Assembly: GCA_016927535.1 (NCBI GenBank)
Contig: JAFGMM010000071.1
Coordinates: 1-36,292, forward strand
Length of the DNA: 36,292 nucleotides
Direction: 5' to 3'
Source of the DNA: Anaerolineae bacterium
Lineage (GTDB): Bacteria; Chloroflexota; Anaerolineae; Aggregatilineales; JAFGMM01
Position 1 is the first letter of the stretch. Each line of letters starts with the position of its first letter. Shown here one piece after another: positions 7,825 to 16,000 of this stretch. The notes beneath the pieces were generated by a model. It worked only from the letters and a program-made list of their open reading frames with translations. It did no database searches and was not told the DNA's origin. The position numbers and the translations under genes are program-made.

Positions 7825-9408
7825 TTATGACATCTCATCCGGCGCGTCGGTACGGTAGTGCGCGCCGCGACTGGCCCGGTTGCGGCGCGCCGCGTAAGTG
7901 ATGCTGCGCGACACCTGTACTGCATTGCGCAGACCAATTAACCCATCGCTCAGCCGGGCGCGCCGGTAAAAGTCTTCAATCTCGTGCTGCAAGTGGCGCA
8001 AATCATCGGCGGCGCGCGCGAGACGCTTCTCCTCCCGGATGAGGCCGACATAGTGCCACATAATATTACGGATGGTCGCCATATCCCCTTCGATGAGCGC
8101 CGGGTCCGGCTCCAGGTCGTCGAAGTAAACCCACGCCGGCACGCGCGCCGTCTCGACCGGCGTGCGCGGATTTTCGAGGATGTGGCGCGCGGCCCGGTCG
8201 CCCCAGACCAATCCTTCGAGCAGGCTGGTGCTCGCCAGCCGGTTTGCGCCGTGCACACCGGTGCAGCTCACCTCGCCCACCGCGTACAGGCCGTCAAAAT
8301 TGCTGTGTCCCCAGGCGTCAACCAACACGCCGCCGCAGAAATAATGCGCCGCCGGCACCACCGGAATCGGCTGTGCGGTCGCGTCGATGCCATACGCCGC
8401 GCAGGTTTCAACCAGCTTGGGGAATCGCCCACGGATAAACCCGGCGTCGCGTTTGCTTGCGATATCGAGATAGACATGCGGGTAGTCATTTTCGAGCATT
8501 TCGGTGTGGATGGCGCGCGCCACTACATCGCGCGGCGCAAGGTCTTTCCATTCGGGCGCGTAGCGCGCCATGAACGGCTCGCCCTTCGGCGTAAGCAGCG
8601 CCGCCCCTTCGCCGCGCACCGCCTCGCTGATGAGCGCATTCGGCGCGCCGGGTACACTGAGCGACGTCGGGTGGAATTGCACATACTCCATATTGATGGT
8701 GCGCACACCAGCGCGCATCGCCATCGCCACGCCGTCGCCGCGTGCACCTTTCGGGTTAGAAGTATTGCGGAAAATTTGGCCCAGCCCGCCGGTCGCCAGG
8801 ATCGTATGGCCGGCCAAAACACGCCGCACGTCGCCGGTTTCCCGGCTGAACACATACGCGCCGTGACAGGTCATCGGCTCATAGACGGCGAGGATATCGA
8901 GCGCGTGGTGCGGAAAGGTGATGATATCGACGGCGGTATGCTGCTGCAACAAAGTTACATTGGGACGGGCCGCGAGTGTCTCCAACAGCCCTTCGACAAT
9001 CGCCTCGCCGGTTTTGTCGCCGACGTGTAAAATGCGCCGCGCGCTGTGCGCGCCCTCCAACCCATAAACCAGTTCGCCGGATGCATCACGATCAAATTTC
9101 ACGCCGCAGCGCTCGATCAACACCGAACGCACAAGCTCAGGCCCTTCTTCGGCGAGCAGGCGTGCAGCACACGGCAGGCCCAGCCCCACGCCGGCCCGCA
9201 AAATATCTGCGACGAGCAAATCGGGCGAATCGTCCAGGCCGCGCGTGACGATCCCGCCCTGTGCCCATTGGCTGTTACTGTCGGCAGGATCGGCGGCGCG
9301 TGTGATGACCGTGGTGTGGTGGTCGGGGTCGTCGCTGAGACGCAGCGCCGCCGCCGCGCCCGCGATGCCGCAGCCGATAACGAGCGTATCGGTTCGTATG
9401 GTATCCAT
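7825..9408 (-). CDS. nadB: L-aspartate oxidase
   Basis: Flavoprotein that oxidises L-aspartate to iminoaspartate, the first step of de novo NAD synthesis. From the ATG at 9408 it has 527 residues, near the family norm of about 540. It shows the FAD-binding GxGxxG (VIGCGIAGAAAALRLS, residues 10-25), SQWAQGGI near 46-53, the substrate-region motif EYVQFHPTS, and HGANRLASTSLLEGLVWG, then ends with SRGAHYRTDAP, all typical of NadB. An in-frame TTG at 9429 could extend it by 7 residues, but the ATG has the better context. It is the last gene of the NAD locus. It needs NadA, encoded two genes upstream, to use its unstable product. Confidence 0.97.
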   Translation of the reverse strand: MDTIRTDTLVIGCGIAGAAAALRLSDDPDHHTTVITRAADPADSNSQWAQGGIVTRGLDDSPDLLVADILRAGVGLGLPCAARLLAEEGPELVRSVLIERCGVKFDRDASGELVYGLEGAHSARRILHVGDKTGEAIVEGLLETLAARPNVTLLQQHTAVDIITFPHHALDILAVYEPMTCHGAYVFSRETGDVRRVLAGHTILATGGLGQIFRNTSNPKGARGDGVAMAMRAGVRTINMEYVQFHPTSLSVPGAPNALISEAVRGEGAALLTPKGEPFMARYAPEWKDLAPRDVVARAIHTEMLENDYPHVYLDIASKRDAGFIRGRFPKLVETCAAYGIDATAQPIPVVPAAHYFCGGVLVDAWGHSNFDGLYAVGEVSCTGVHGANRLASTSLLEGLVWGDRAARHILENPRTPVETARVPAWVYFDDLEPDPALIEGDMATIRNIMWHYVGLIREEKRLARAADDLRHLQHEIEDFYRRARLSDGLIGLRNAVQVSRSITYAARRNRASRGAHYRTDAPDEMS

Positions 9409-9467
9409 GCCGTCACCCACCGCGCACAAGGCAGCCGGACAAACGCCGTTTTCGGTCGGTGCGCGTC

Positions 9468-9998
9468 TTAGTCCGTCTTCGACTGGAGCTTCGCAGGCAG
9501 GCCGCCGGCCCAGGCACGGATGGCATCCCAGTCTCGATGATCGCTGGCCGTCCGGCCATGGAGCGGGCTGGCCGGCAGAAGAGCCAGCAGCTTATGGAGC
9601 AGGTTCAGCTTCGCCGGGTCGTACTTCCCGATGAACACCTCACGGGCGACCGGTTTCAGCCAGGGATATTTCTTAAGCTCTTCGTCAAGCTGGCCGCGCG
9701 ACCCCACCATTTCCTGTTCGTCTGTGCCCAGCGGGCCGAGCGCAAAAACCGCCACGGGCCGCTGCACGAGCGCTCCCTGGTGTTGTTCCAAGAAACGCTG
9801 CGTGTCCTTGTACAACTTGCTGATGTAGAGTGGTGCGCCCATCACGACCGCATCGTACTTGTCGAGCGACTGCACACCCCGCATAGGCTCAATATCAACC
9901 TCAAGCCCGTTTTCGCGCAGCGTCGTTGCAATGGACTCGGCGACTTCCCGCGTCGAGCCGTAAAGTGTTGCGTAAGTTACTAAAGTCGAAGGCGACAC
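9468..9998 (-). CDS. Flavodoxin-like protein (HemG/protoporphyrinogen oxidase type)
   Basis: About 176 residues. The N-terminal TLVTYATLYGSTREVAESIA is the FMN phosphate-binding loop of flavodoxins, and YDAVVMGAPLYISK plus VAVFALGPLG are the next two flavin-contacting loops. Length and the closing DWDAIRAWAGGLP fit the menaquinone-dependent protoporphyrinogen oxidase (HemG) branch. I chose the GTG at 9998 because GGAGG lies 8 bp upstream. ATGs at 10013 and 10004 are alternatives that lengthen it by 5 or 2 residues. It sits between nadA and nadB in the same direction. Whether it serves haem synthesis or electron transfer for the NAD enzymes cannot be told from sequence. Confidence 0.8.
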   Translation of the reverse strand: MSPSTLVTYATLYGSTREVAESIATTLRENGLEVDIEPMRGVQSLDKYDAVVMGAPLYISKLYKDTQRFLEQHQGALVQRPVAVFALGPLGTDEQEMVGSRGQLDEELKKYPWLKPVAREVFIGKYDPAKLNLLHKLLALLPASPLHGRTASDHRDWDAIRAWAGGLPAKLQSKTD

Positions 9999-10089
9999 AG
10001 CCATACCCTCCATTTCGTGTCGATCCGCGCCATACCCCTATACGCTACATGAACAAGCCGGGTTATGCAAACTTCCGGCTCGATCATCC

Positions 10090-11166
10090 TCACCGTGGAA
10101 TCGCCAGCATCCGGTCGAGCGCCCGTTTAGCGTCGCACCTCACATCATCCGGCACGATGATCTGATTCACCACCCGCCCTTCGATCAGTGCGTCCAATAC
10201 GTGCGCCAACGCCGCCGGGCTGATGCGGTACATCGTGCTGCACACACACGGAAACGGCGACAACAAATGAATAACCTTGTCGGGATGCCCTGCCTTCAGC
10301 CGGTTGACCAGGTGCATCTCGGTGCCGATGGCCCACTGGCTGCCGGGCGCGGCGGCCTCGATCACTTTGATGATTTGCGCAGTCGAGCCGCTGTAGTCGG
10401 CTTTGTCCACAACCTCCATCGTGCATTCGGGGTGCACGATGACCTTAATGCCCGGTTCGCGCTCGCGCCAAAGGTCGATTTGCCGGGGTTGAAACTGCAT
10501 ATGTACGCTGCAATGCCCGCGCCAGAGTATGACACGCGCGTCCCGAATCTGCTCCGTGGTCAACCCACCGCGCGGCTGAAAGGGGTCCCAGACGACCACC
10601 TGTTCGAGCGGAAGCCCCATCGCTCTACCGGTGTTGCGCCCGAGGTGCTGGTCGGGGAAAAAGAAAACTTTTTCGCGTTGCCCAAACGCCCATTCCAGCA
10701 CACCGCGCGCATTCGACGACGTACAGACCACGCCGTCGTGCACGCCGACAAACGCTTTCAAGTTTGCGGCGCTGTTCATATACGTGACCGGTGTGATGTA
10801 ACGCGCCGCGTGGCCGTCCAATGCTTCGCTCAATTCGTCCCAGGCCGTGAACACCTGGTCCAACGCCGCCATATCCGCCATGCCGCACCCGGCTTGCAGG
10901 TCAGGTAGAATGACAACCTGGTCGTCGCGTCCCAGGATCGCAGCACTTTCCGCCATGAAGTGCACGCCGGCGAAGACGATGTATTTGGCTGCGGCCTTCG
11001 CGGCTTCCCGGCTGAGTTCGAAACTGTCGCCCACGTAATCGGCGAACTGAATCACCCCATCGCGCTGGTAGTGGTGCCCCAGAATAACCACCTGGTCACC
11101 GAGCCAGGCGCGCGCCGCTCTGACACGCTCGACGGCTGCTTGTTCGACGCTATCGGGTTCCGTCAT
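10090..11166 (-). CDS. nadA: Quinolinate synthase (4Fe-4S)
   Basis: Condenses iminoaspartate from NadB with dihydroxyacetone phosphate to quinolinate. It has 358 residues, normal for NadA. Visible family motifs are ILGHHYQRDGVIQFADYVGDS (residues 28-48), QAGCGMAD with Cys94, CTSSNA with Cys148, HPECTMEVVDKADYSGST with Cys248, and SPFPCVCSTMYRI with Cys307 and Cys309. The three cluster ligands are expected to be Cys94, Cys248 and one of the last pair. The start ATG overlaps the nadC stop by the ATGA arrangement, so translation of the two is probably coupled. Confidence 0.97.
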   Translation of the reverse strand: MTEPDSVEQAAVERVRAARAWLGDQVVILGHHYQRDGVIQFADYVGDSFELSREAAKAAAKYIVFAGVHFMAESAAILGRDDQVVILPDLQAGCGMADMAALDQVFTAWDELSEALDGHAARYITPVTYMNSAANLKAFVGVHDGVVCTSSNARGVLEWAFGQREKVFFFPDQHLGRNTGRAMGLPLEQVVVWDPFQPRGGLTTEQIRDARVILWRGHCSVHMQFQPRQIDLWREREPGIKVIVHPECTMEVVDKADYSGSTAQIIKVIEAAAPGSQWAIGTEMHLVNRLKAGHPDKVIHLLSPFPCVCSTMYRISPAALAHVLDALIEGRVVNQIIVPDDVRCDAKRALDRMLAIPR

Positions 11167-12020
11167 GATTCGCTCTTCCCCAGACGCATAGATAAATCCA
11201 GCGCGGGCGCAGAATGCGTCAGCACGCCCACGCTAATATAATCGACGCCGGTCGCAGCGACCGCGCCGACGCGCGCCAGCGACATGTTGCCGGAGGCCTC
11301 CAGCGCGACGCGCCCGCCGGCAATTCTCACCGCCGCGCGCATCACGTCGTCGGTCATGTTATCGAGCAGGATTCGGTCAACGCCAAGCGCCACGGCCTCG
11401 CGCAGTTCCGCAAGGTCTTTGACCTCGACTTCGACCAACAGCCCCGCCGCTGCATTATTGGCGCGCACTGCCGCGACCGCCGCCGCAATGCCACCCGCCG
11501 CGTCGATATGGTTATCTTTGATCAGCACCATATCGTATAACCCCATGCGGTGGTTTTGCCCGCCGCCCATGCGCACGGCGTACTTTTCGAGCAGGCGCCA
11601 ACCCGGCGTTGTCTTGCGCGTATCGAGAATGACCGCGCGGGTTCCGGCGACCGCATCGACGAACTGCGCCGTCAGCGAAGCAATGCCGCTCAAGCGCTGC
11701 AAGAAGTTCAACGCGGTGCGCTCACCCGACAGCACAGACTGCGCCGGCCCCTGTACTTCACAAACCAGGTCGCCCGGCGCGACACGCACACCATCCGGGC
11801 AAGGGTAGCTCACCCTGACGCCGGCGCCCACGTAGCGATAGACCGCCTCTACGGCCGGCAGCCCTGCGATCACGCCGGCCGCCTTTGCCTTGATGCGCCC
11901 GCAAATCGGCGTCTGCGGATCGGGCAGCGCCGCCAGCGAAGTCACGTCACCGCGCGCACCCAAATCCTCGACAAGCGCCAACTTCGCCAGGCGCTCGATC
12001 TGAGAAAGCAATTCGTCCAA
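11163..12020 (-). CDS. nadC: Nicotinate-nucleotide pyrophosphorylase (carboxylating)
   Basis: Converts quinolinate and phosphoribosyl pyrophosphate to nicotinate mononucleotide, CO2 and pyrophosphate. It has 285 residues, the family length. Motifs: SGERTALNFLQRLSGIAS (98-115), ILDTRKTTPGWR (131-142), VRMGGGQNHRMGLYD (149-163), IKDNHI (167-172), then DRILLDNM and LEASGNMSL near the end. The start is a TTG with GAGG about 9 bp upstream; no in-frame ATG fits. It is 50 bp downstream of a membrane protein gene and overlaps nadA by 4 bp. Confidence 0.97.
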   Translation of the reverse strand: MDELLSQIERLAKLALVEDLGARGDVTSLAALPDPQTPICGRIKAKAAGVIAGLPAVEAVYRYVGAGVRVSYPCPDGVRVAPGDLVCEVQGPAQSVLSGERTALNFLQRLSGIASLTAQFVDAVAGTRAVILDTRKTTPGWRLLEKYAVRMGGGQNHRMGLYDMVLIKDNHIDAAGGIAAAVAAVRANNAAAGLLVEVEVKDLAELREAVALGVDRILLDNMTDDVMRAAVRIAGGRVALEASGNMSLARVGAVAATGVDYISVGVLTHSAPALDLSMRLGKSES

Positions 12021-12070
12021 AACAATATCCTCGATGCTAGCGCGCCCAAAGAGGCGTGTCTGAATGCGAT

Positions 12071-13156
12071 CTATCGGGCCACCGTAAATGTGCCGACGAT
12101 TGTTTCGAACGCAGGCAGCCGCTCATTAAACTCGCTGGCGCCGGTGGTGCAGGCGATTGTCCAAACTGTCAGGTCGTCCTTGACCGTGTATATCAACTGT
12201 TTCATGTCGCCGTCCAGGGTATTGTTGATGACCAGCCGCCCCGCCGGGTAGCCGTTGACCGTGGTCGTGCTTTGTTCGACCACATCCATACCGCCGGGCA
12301 GTTGTTGGGTTGCTATCTTCAGATAAGTCTCGAGGGACATATCGACAACCAGGGCTTCAGTCGTAACGATCACATTGGTCAGATAGGGCGAGTTGAGCTT
12401 GCTGTCGAACGCCCAGATCACAAACATCGACGGATTCGCCTCGACCATCTGCGCTACCGGCTCGAGATCCGGCCCCAGGCTGCGCAATCGCTCAACGATA
12501 AGGTCCAGGTCGAGCGTCGGGTCGCCGCCCTCGAAGCTCTCCGGCAGCCACAACGCAGCGCCGCCTCCCTTGACCTCTGCCCACCCGGCGGGATGGGCCG
12601 GCTCGTCGGTCGGCATGGGCGTTTCGGTGGGAGCGTCGGTCGGCGGCGCTTGGCTGGGCGTCCAGGTCGGCGGGAGCGTGGGAGCGCCGGCTTGGGCTTC
12701 TCCGTTTGCCGTGGGCGGCGCGCCGGTGTCCCCGGCGGCAGGCGGCGCGGCGGGCGCGCCGCGCCCCATAAGCACAACGAAGATAACCAGCGCGACGACG
12801 ATCATGAGCACGCTCGCGCCGCCGAATAGGTAAAGCACCCTGGCGCCGGTGTTCGATTTTGGAGCGCTCGGCGCTTTTCGGGGTTTTTGTTTGCTCTTTA
12901 CGGATTCGGGCGCTTTCGCCGGCGCGCTTTGCTTTAGGTGCGCCAGCATCTTTTTAGCCGGCGCATGGTTAGAATCCAACCGGAGCGCGCGCTGCAAATA
13001 CTGCGCCGCCTGCTCCCGGCTCGACGCGACCCGTGCGGCCAAGTACCAGGCGTCGGCGGTCGGGTCCTTCTGGAGAATCGGGCGCAGCAGCACGCGGGCA
13101 CGCTGCTTATCGCCCTGTTGAATGGCTGCCTTAACTTCTCGCAATGAGTCGGGCAT
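12071..13156 (-). CDS. TPR-like single-pass membrane protein with Pro/Thr-rich linker
   Basis: A 361-residue protein of unknown role. Residues 1-75 form helical TPR-like hairpins (AIQQGDKQRARVLLRPILQKDP, then AAQYLQRALRLDSNHAPAKKML). A Lys/Pro/Ala-rich stretch follows to about 107, then one membrane helix (about 108-131, VLYLFGGASVLMIVVALVIF). After this comes a low-complexity Pro/Ala/Thr linker, and a C-terminal domain of about 170 residues that ends near TIVGTFTVAR. The C-terminal domain is probably outside the membrane with the TPR part inside. Similar proteins with TPR, one helix and a Thr/Pro linker are common in Chloroflexota. It precedes nadC in the same direction, but a functional link is not evident. 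Confidence 0.7.
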   Translation of the reverse strand: MPDSLREVKAAIQQGDKQRARVLLRPILQKDPTADAWYLAARVASSREQAAQYLQRALRLDSNHAPAKKMLAHLKQSAPAKAPESVKSKQKPRKAPSAPKSNTGARVLYLFGGASVLMIVVALVIFVVLMGRGAPAAPPAAGDTGAPPTANGEAQAGAPTLPPTWTPSQAPPTDAPTETPMPTDEPAHPAGWAEVKGGGAALWLPESFEGGDPTLDLDLIVERLRSLGPDLEPVAQMVEANPSMFVIWAFDSKLNSPYLTNVIVTTEALVVDMSLETYLKIATQQLPGGMDVVEQSTTTVNGYPAGRLVINNTLDGDMKQLIYTVKDDLTVWTIACTTGASEFNERLPAFETIVGTFTVAR

Positions 13157-13263
13157 CTTGCACTTCCACCACCTGTCTTTGGATATCGACTTTATTCTAC
13201 ACCATTAAGTCAATGATGAGCTACCATGAAGCTCACAAGTTTGTTGAGGACGCCGGCAAGAAA

Positions 13264-13294
13264 AAACTCCGTGAACTCCGTGCTCTCCGTGGTA
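13264..13294. repeat. Tandem CTCCGTG repeat
   Basis: Three near-identical words, CTCCGTGAA, CTCCGTG and CTCTCCGTGG, lie in a row in the spacer upstream of the BMP gene. Translation gives low-information peptides, so the open frame at 13144-13344 is not treated as a gene. Tandem words of this kind occur dispersed in many bacterial genomes. Confidence 0.5.
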
Positions 13295-13349
13295 AATTTC
13301 TTAGAAGCTTGCCAGAACGAATCAGCCCACACCAGACTTTGTGAAAGAC

Positions 13350-13379
13350 TAGACGAACCGGTCTTTTAGCTGTTATACT
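13350..13379 (+). promoter_or_regulatory. Candidate promoter of the nucleoside transporter locus
   Basis: TATACT at 13374-13379 has an extended -10 (TG at 13371-13372). TAGACG at 13350-13355 (4 of 6 matches to TTGACA) lies 18 bp upstream. It is about 50 bp before the start codon of the BMP binding protein. The weak -35 would be compensated by the extended -10. Confidence 0.45.
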
Positions 13380-13427
13380 TAATCTGCCTAACCAATATGC
13401 GTGAAATTTAACTTAGGAGGAGGTTCT

Positions 13428-14732
13428 ATGAACCGCGTACATCGTTTGTTTGCCTGTACTTTGCTGCTCGCGCTTGTGCTCACGCTGGGGGGACCGGCGC
13501 TGGCTCAGGACGAGTGCACGGTGAAAATCGGCCTCGTCACCGACGTGGGCCGGCTCAACGACCAGAGCTTCAATGAATCGGCCTGGAAGGGCATCCAGGC
13601 GGCGGCTGAGCAACTGGGCCTGGGCGAGGAATGCTACAACTACATCGAAACCCAAGACACCGCCGACTATATTCCCAACATCGAGTTGTTCATCGACGAA
13701 GGCTATAACGTCATCATCACCTCCGGCTACCTCATGACCAGTGCGACGCGCGAAGCCGGCCTGCTGTATCCCGATGTGTACTTCATCGGCACCGACCAGG
13801 ACCAGACGACGACGGTCATGGTGCAACTGGCCGGCGCTGCGGAGGAAACCGCCGTCTTTGTGTATGACCCCATCCCCAACGTGGCGGGCTTGGTCTTCGA
13901 TGAGAGCGTGGCAGGGTTCCTGGCAGGCGCGCTGGCCGGCCAGATGACCGAAAGCAACGTCATCGCCGGCGTGTACGGCACCGACATTGTTCCCCCGGTT
14001 CCGCGCTTTGGTATGGGCTACGAACAGGGCGCCAAGTACGTCAACCCGGACGTGGAAGTGAAAGCCGCTTACCACCCCGGCACGCCGGACGTGGCCTTTG
14101 TCGATGCCCAGTGGGGCAGCGAAACCGCTCAGACCATGCTCAACGAGGGCGCCGATGTAATCTTCGCGGCCGGCGGCACCACCGGCAACGGCGGTTTGAT
14201 CGCGGGCTGCACGGCCGGCTATCCAGTCATCGGCGTAGACTTCGACCAGTACTACACCGTGACCGAAGTGCAGTCGTGCATCATAACCAGCGCCACCAAG
14301 GACCTGGTGAACGGCGTCCGTGACCTGATCCTGGCGGTCGCCGACGACACCTTCGTGGGCGGCAACGTGTTCGGCCCGGCCGGGCTGGCGCCCTTCCACG
14401 ATTGGGAGGAAAAGATTCCCGACGAGGTTAAGGCAAAGGTAGAAGAAATCAAGGGCATGATCGCGGCCGGCGAGATCGAGACCTGCCCGGTTGACGACGA
14501 GAAGTACGGCGCGGCCTGCATCATGTCCGGCCTGGGCCGGGGGCTACCGGATGCCGCGATGGTTATGTCCGACTACTGCTCCGCCTGCCACGACGCCGAG
14601 CGCATCGAGACGAACGTCGCGCAGGGCCTCGATTGGTGGACGACCACACTCGAGACCATGATGTCACAGGATGGTGGCCCGGAGCTGACCGCCGACGACG
14701 TTAAAGTAATTCTCCAATACGTCCACCAGTAA
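13428..14732 (+). CDS. BMP-family substrate-binding protein with C-terminal CxxCH haem-binding segment
   Basis: About 434 residues from the ATG at 13428, chosen because AGGAGGAGG precedes it; an upstream in-frame GTG at 13401 lacks this. The signal peptide ends in ALA before Gln27 (LTLGGPALAQDEC). The body is a PnrA/BMP protein of the kind that binds purine nucleosides: KIGLVTDVGRLNDQSFNESAWKG, then GFLAGALAG and VIGVDFDQYY. Such proteins normally end near residue 350. Here a tail follows that contains MSDYCSACHDAERIE (Cys384, Cys387, His388) and then DWWTTTLETMMSQ and DDVKVILQYVHQ. That order (CxxCH, Trp/Met region, final helix) is what a small cytochrome c domain looks like. It is the first gene of a nucleoside-type ABC transporter locus. 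Haem attachment is inferred. Confidence 0.85.
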   Translation: MNRVHRLFACTLLLALVLTLGGPALAQDECTVKIGLVTDVGRLNDQSFNESAWKGIQAAAEQLGLGEECYNYIETQDTADYIPNIELFIDEGYNVIITSGYLMTSATREAGLLYPDVYFIGTDQDQTTTVMVQLAGAAEETAVFVYDPIPNVAGLVFDESVAGFLAGALAGQMTESNVIAGVYGTDIVPPVPRFGMGYEQGAKYVNPDVEVKAAYHPGTPDVAFVDAQWGSETAQTMLNEGADVIFAAGGTTGNGGLIAGCTAGYPVIGVDFDQYYTVTEVQSCIITSATKDLVNGVRDLILAVADDTFVGGNVFGPAGLAPFHDWEEKIPDEVKAKVEEIKGMIAAGEIETCPVDDEKYGAACIMSGLGRGLPDAAMVMSDYCSACHDAERIETNVAQGLDWWTTTLETMMSQDGGPELTADDVKVILQYVHQ

Positions 14733-14755
14733 CCTAGAGTTTTTGCCAGACACGA

Positions 14756-14794
14756 GGGAGAAGGCCGGCAAGGCCTTCTCCCCTCTGTTTTGCT
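14756..14794 (+). terminator. Rho-independent terminator after the BMP gene
   Basis: A perfect 11-bp stem, GGGAGAAGGCC (14756-14766) and GGCCTTCTCCC (14772-14782), has a 5-nt loop. It is followed by CTCTGTTTTGCTTTTT. It separates the binding-protein gene from its permeases and should give a surplus of binding-protein mRNA. Confidence 0.85.
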
Positions 14795-14873
14795 TTTTGC
14801 TTGGCTAATCTTTTTTTGTTATTCTCCTGCACATCTGATCCCGACCAAAGTATTAACCGCATAAGGGGTAACA

Positions 14874-15998
14874 ATGACCACGGAAACTGACGCCTCGCGC
14901 GGTGCTGAGAGCAAGCTAGGCCTCTTTTCGCGCCGTGTGTTTATTTCGATACTGTCTATTGTGCTTTCCCTGGTCATCGGCGGGGCTATCATCGCGCTCT
15001 CCGGCGGCGATCCGATCGATGGCTACCTGGGTTTGTGGCGCGGGGCTTTTGGTAAAGAGAAGGCCGTCGTCGAGACCATCGTCAAAACGACTCCCTTTAT
15101 CTTTGCCGGCCTGGCGGTCGCCGTGGGTTTCCGGGGCGGGCTTTTTAACATCGGCGTCGAGGGGCAGCTGTTTGTCGGCTCCATTTGCGCCCTGATCGCC
15201 GGCTACGCGGTCGAACTGCCGCCGGGCATCCACGCCGCTTTCGCCCTGCTGATGGGAGCGTTGGGCGGCGCAGTGTGGGCGGCCATCCCCGGCTATTTGA
15301 AGGCGCGCACCGGCGCGCACGAGGTCATCACGACCATCATGACCAACTACATCGCGCTGCGTGTCATCAACTGGTCGATCAGCCAGAACGGGCCGCTGCG
15401 CCTGCCCGGCTCGGCGCTGCCCGAAACGCGCCGCGTGCTCGATTCGGCGCGGCTGCCCTCGCTGACCGACACCACGCCGCCGCTGCACATCGGCGTGGTG
15501 ATCGTCATCGTCGCCGTCTTCTTCGTGTATTGGCTGCTGTGGCGGACCCCGTTGGGCTTTGAAATCCGCACCGTCGGCTTGAACCCTTCGGCGGCGCGCT
15601 ATGCCGGCATCAAGGTCGAGCGCACCATCGTACTCACGATGGTGATTAGCGGCGCGCTGGCCGGGCTGGGCGGCGCGGTGCAAGTCTTGGGGCTGCTCGG
15701 CTACTTCACGACCGGCTTCAACGTGGGTCTGGGCTTCGACTCGATTGCCGTAGCGATGCTGGGAAGTAACCACCCCTTCGGGGTAGCGGCCGGCGCGCTG
15801 CTCTTCGGCGTGATGGACGCCGGGATGAAGACCATGCAGCTCAGGACCCAGGTGCCGCGCGATATCGTGGTCATCATCCAGGGGTTGATTCTATTGTTCG
15901 TCGCCGCGCCGCTGTTGATCCAGCCGCTTTTCCGGCTGCGCCAGGTGGGTGAGGGCGAACAAGTGTCGATTAGCGCCACCTGGGGCGGGGAGGGCTGA
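14874..15998 (+). CDS. BMP-type nucleoside ABC transporter permease (YufP/NupP type)
   Basis: A 374-residue inner-membrane protein with 8 or more hydrophobic segments. It carries the branched-chain/nucleoside permease signature: GLAVAVGFRGGLFNIGVEGQLFVGS near residues 80-105, TGAHEVITTIMTNYIALRVINW, and AARYAGIKVERTIVLTMVISGALAGLGGAVQVLG. These match the larger permease of BMP transporters. AGGGG precedes the ATG. It forms the channel with the protein encoded 2 bp downstream. A nucleoside as substrate is inferred from the family. Confidence 0.93.
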   Translation: MTTETDASRGAESKLGLFSRRVFISILSIVLSLVIGGAIIALSGGDPIDGYLGLWRGAFGKEKAVVETIVKTTPFIFAGLAVAVGFRGGLFNIGVEGQLFVGSICALIAGYAVELPPGIHAAFALLMGALGGAVWAAIPGYLKARTGAHEVITTIMTNYIALRVINWSISQNGPLRLPGSALPETRRVLDSARLPSLTDTTPPLHIGVVIVIVAVFFVYWLLWRTPLGFEIRTVGLNPSAARYAGIKVERTIVLTMVISGALAGLGGAVQVLGLLGYFTTGFNVGLGFDSIAVAMLGSNHPFGVAAGALLFGVMDAGMKTMQLRTQVPRDIVVIIQGLILLFVAAPLLIQPLFRLRQVGEGEQVSISATWGGEG

Positions 15999-16000
15999 AC

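Noticed and set aside
13144-13344. 66-residue plus-strand open frame before the BMP gene
   Set aside because: It overlaps the end of the TPR gene and runs through the CTCCGTG repeat; the peptide is the translated repeat.
13300-13427. Possible purine riboswitch before the BMP gene
   Set aside because: The leader after the candidate promoter is only about 50 bp and shows no three-way junction or conserved aptamer bases.
13413-14399. Minus-strand open frame across the BMP binding protein
   Set aside because: Shadow of a clearly coding plus-strand gene; no motif and no ribosome site.
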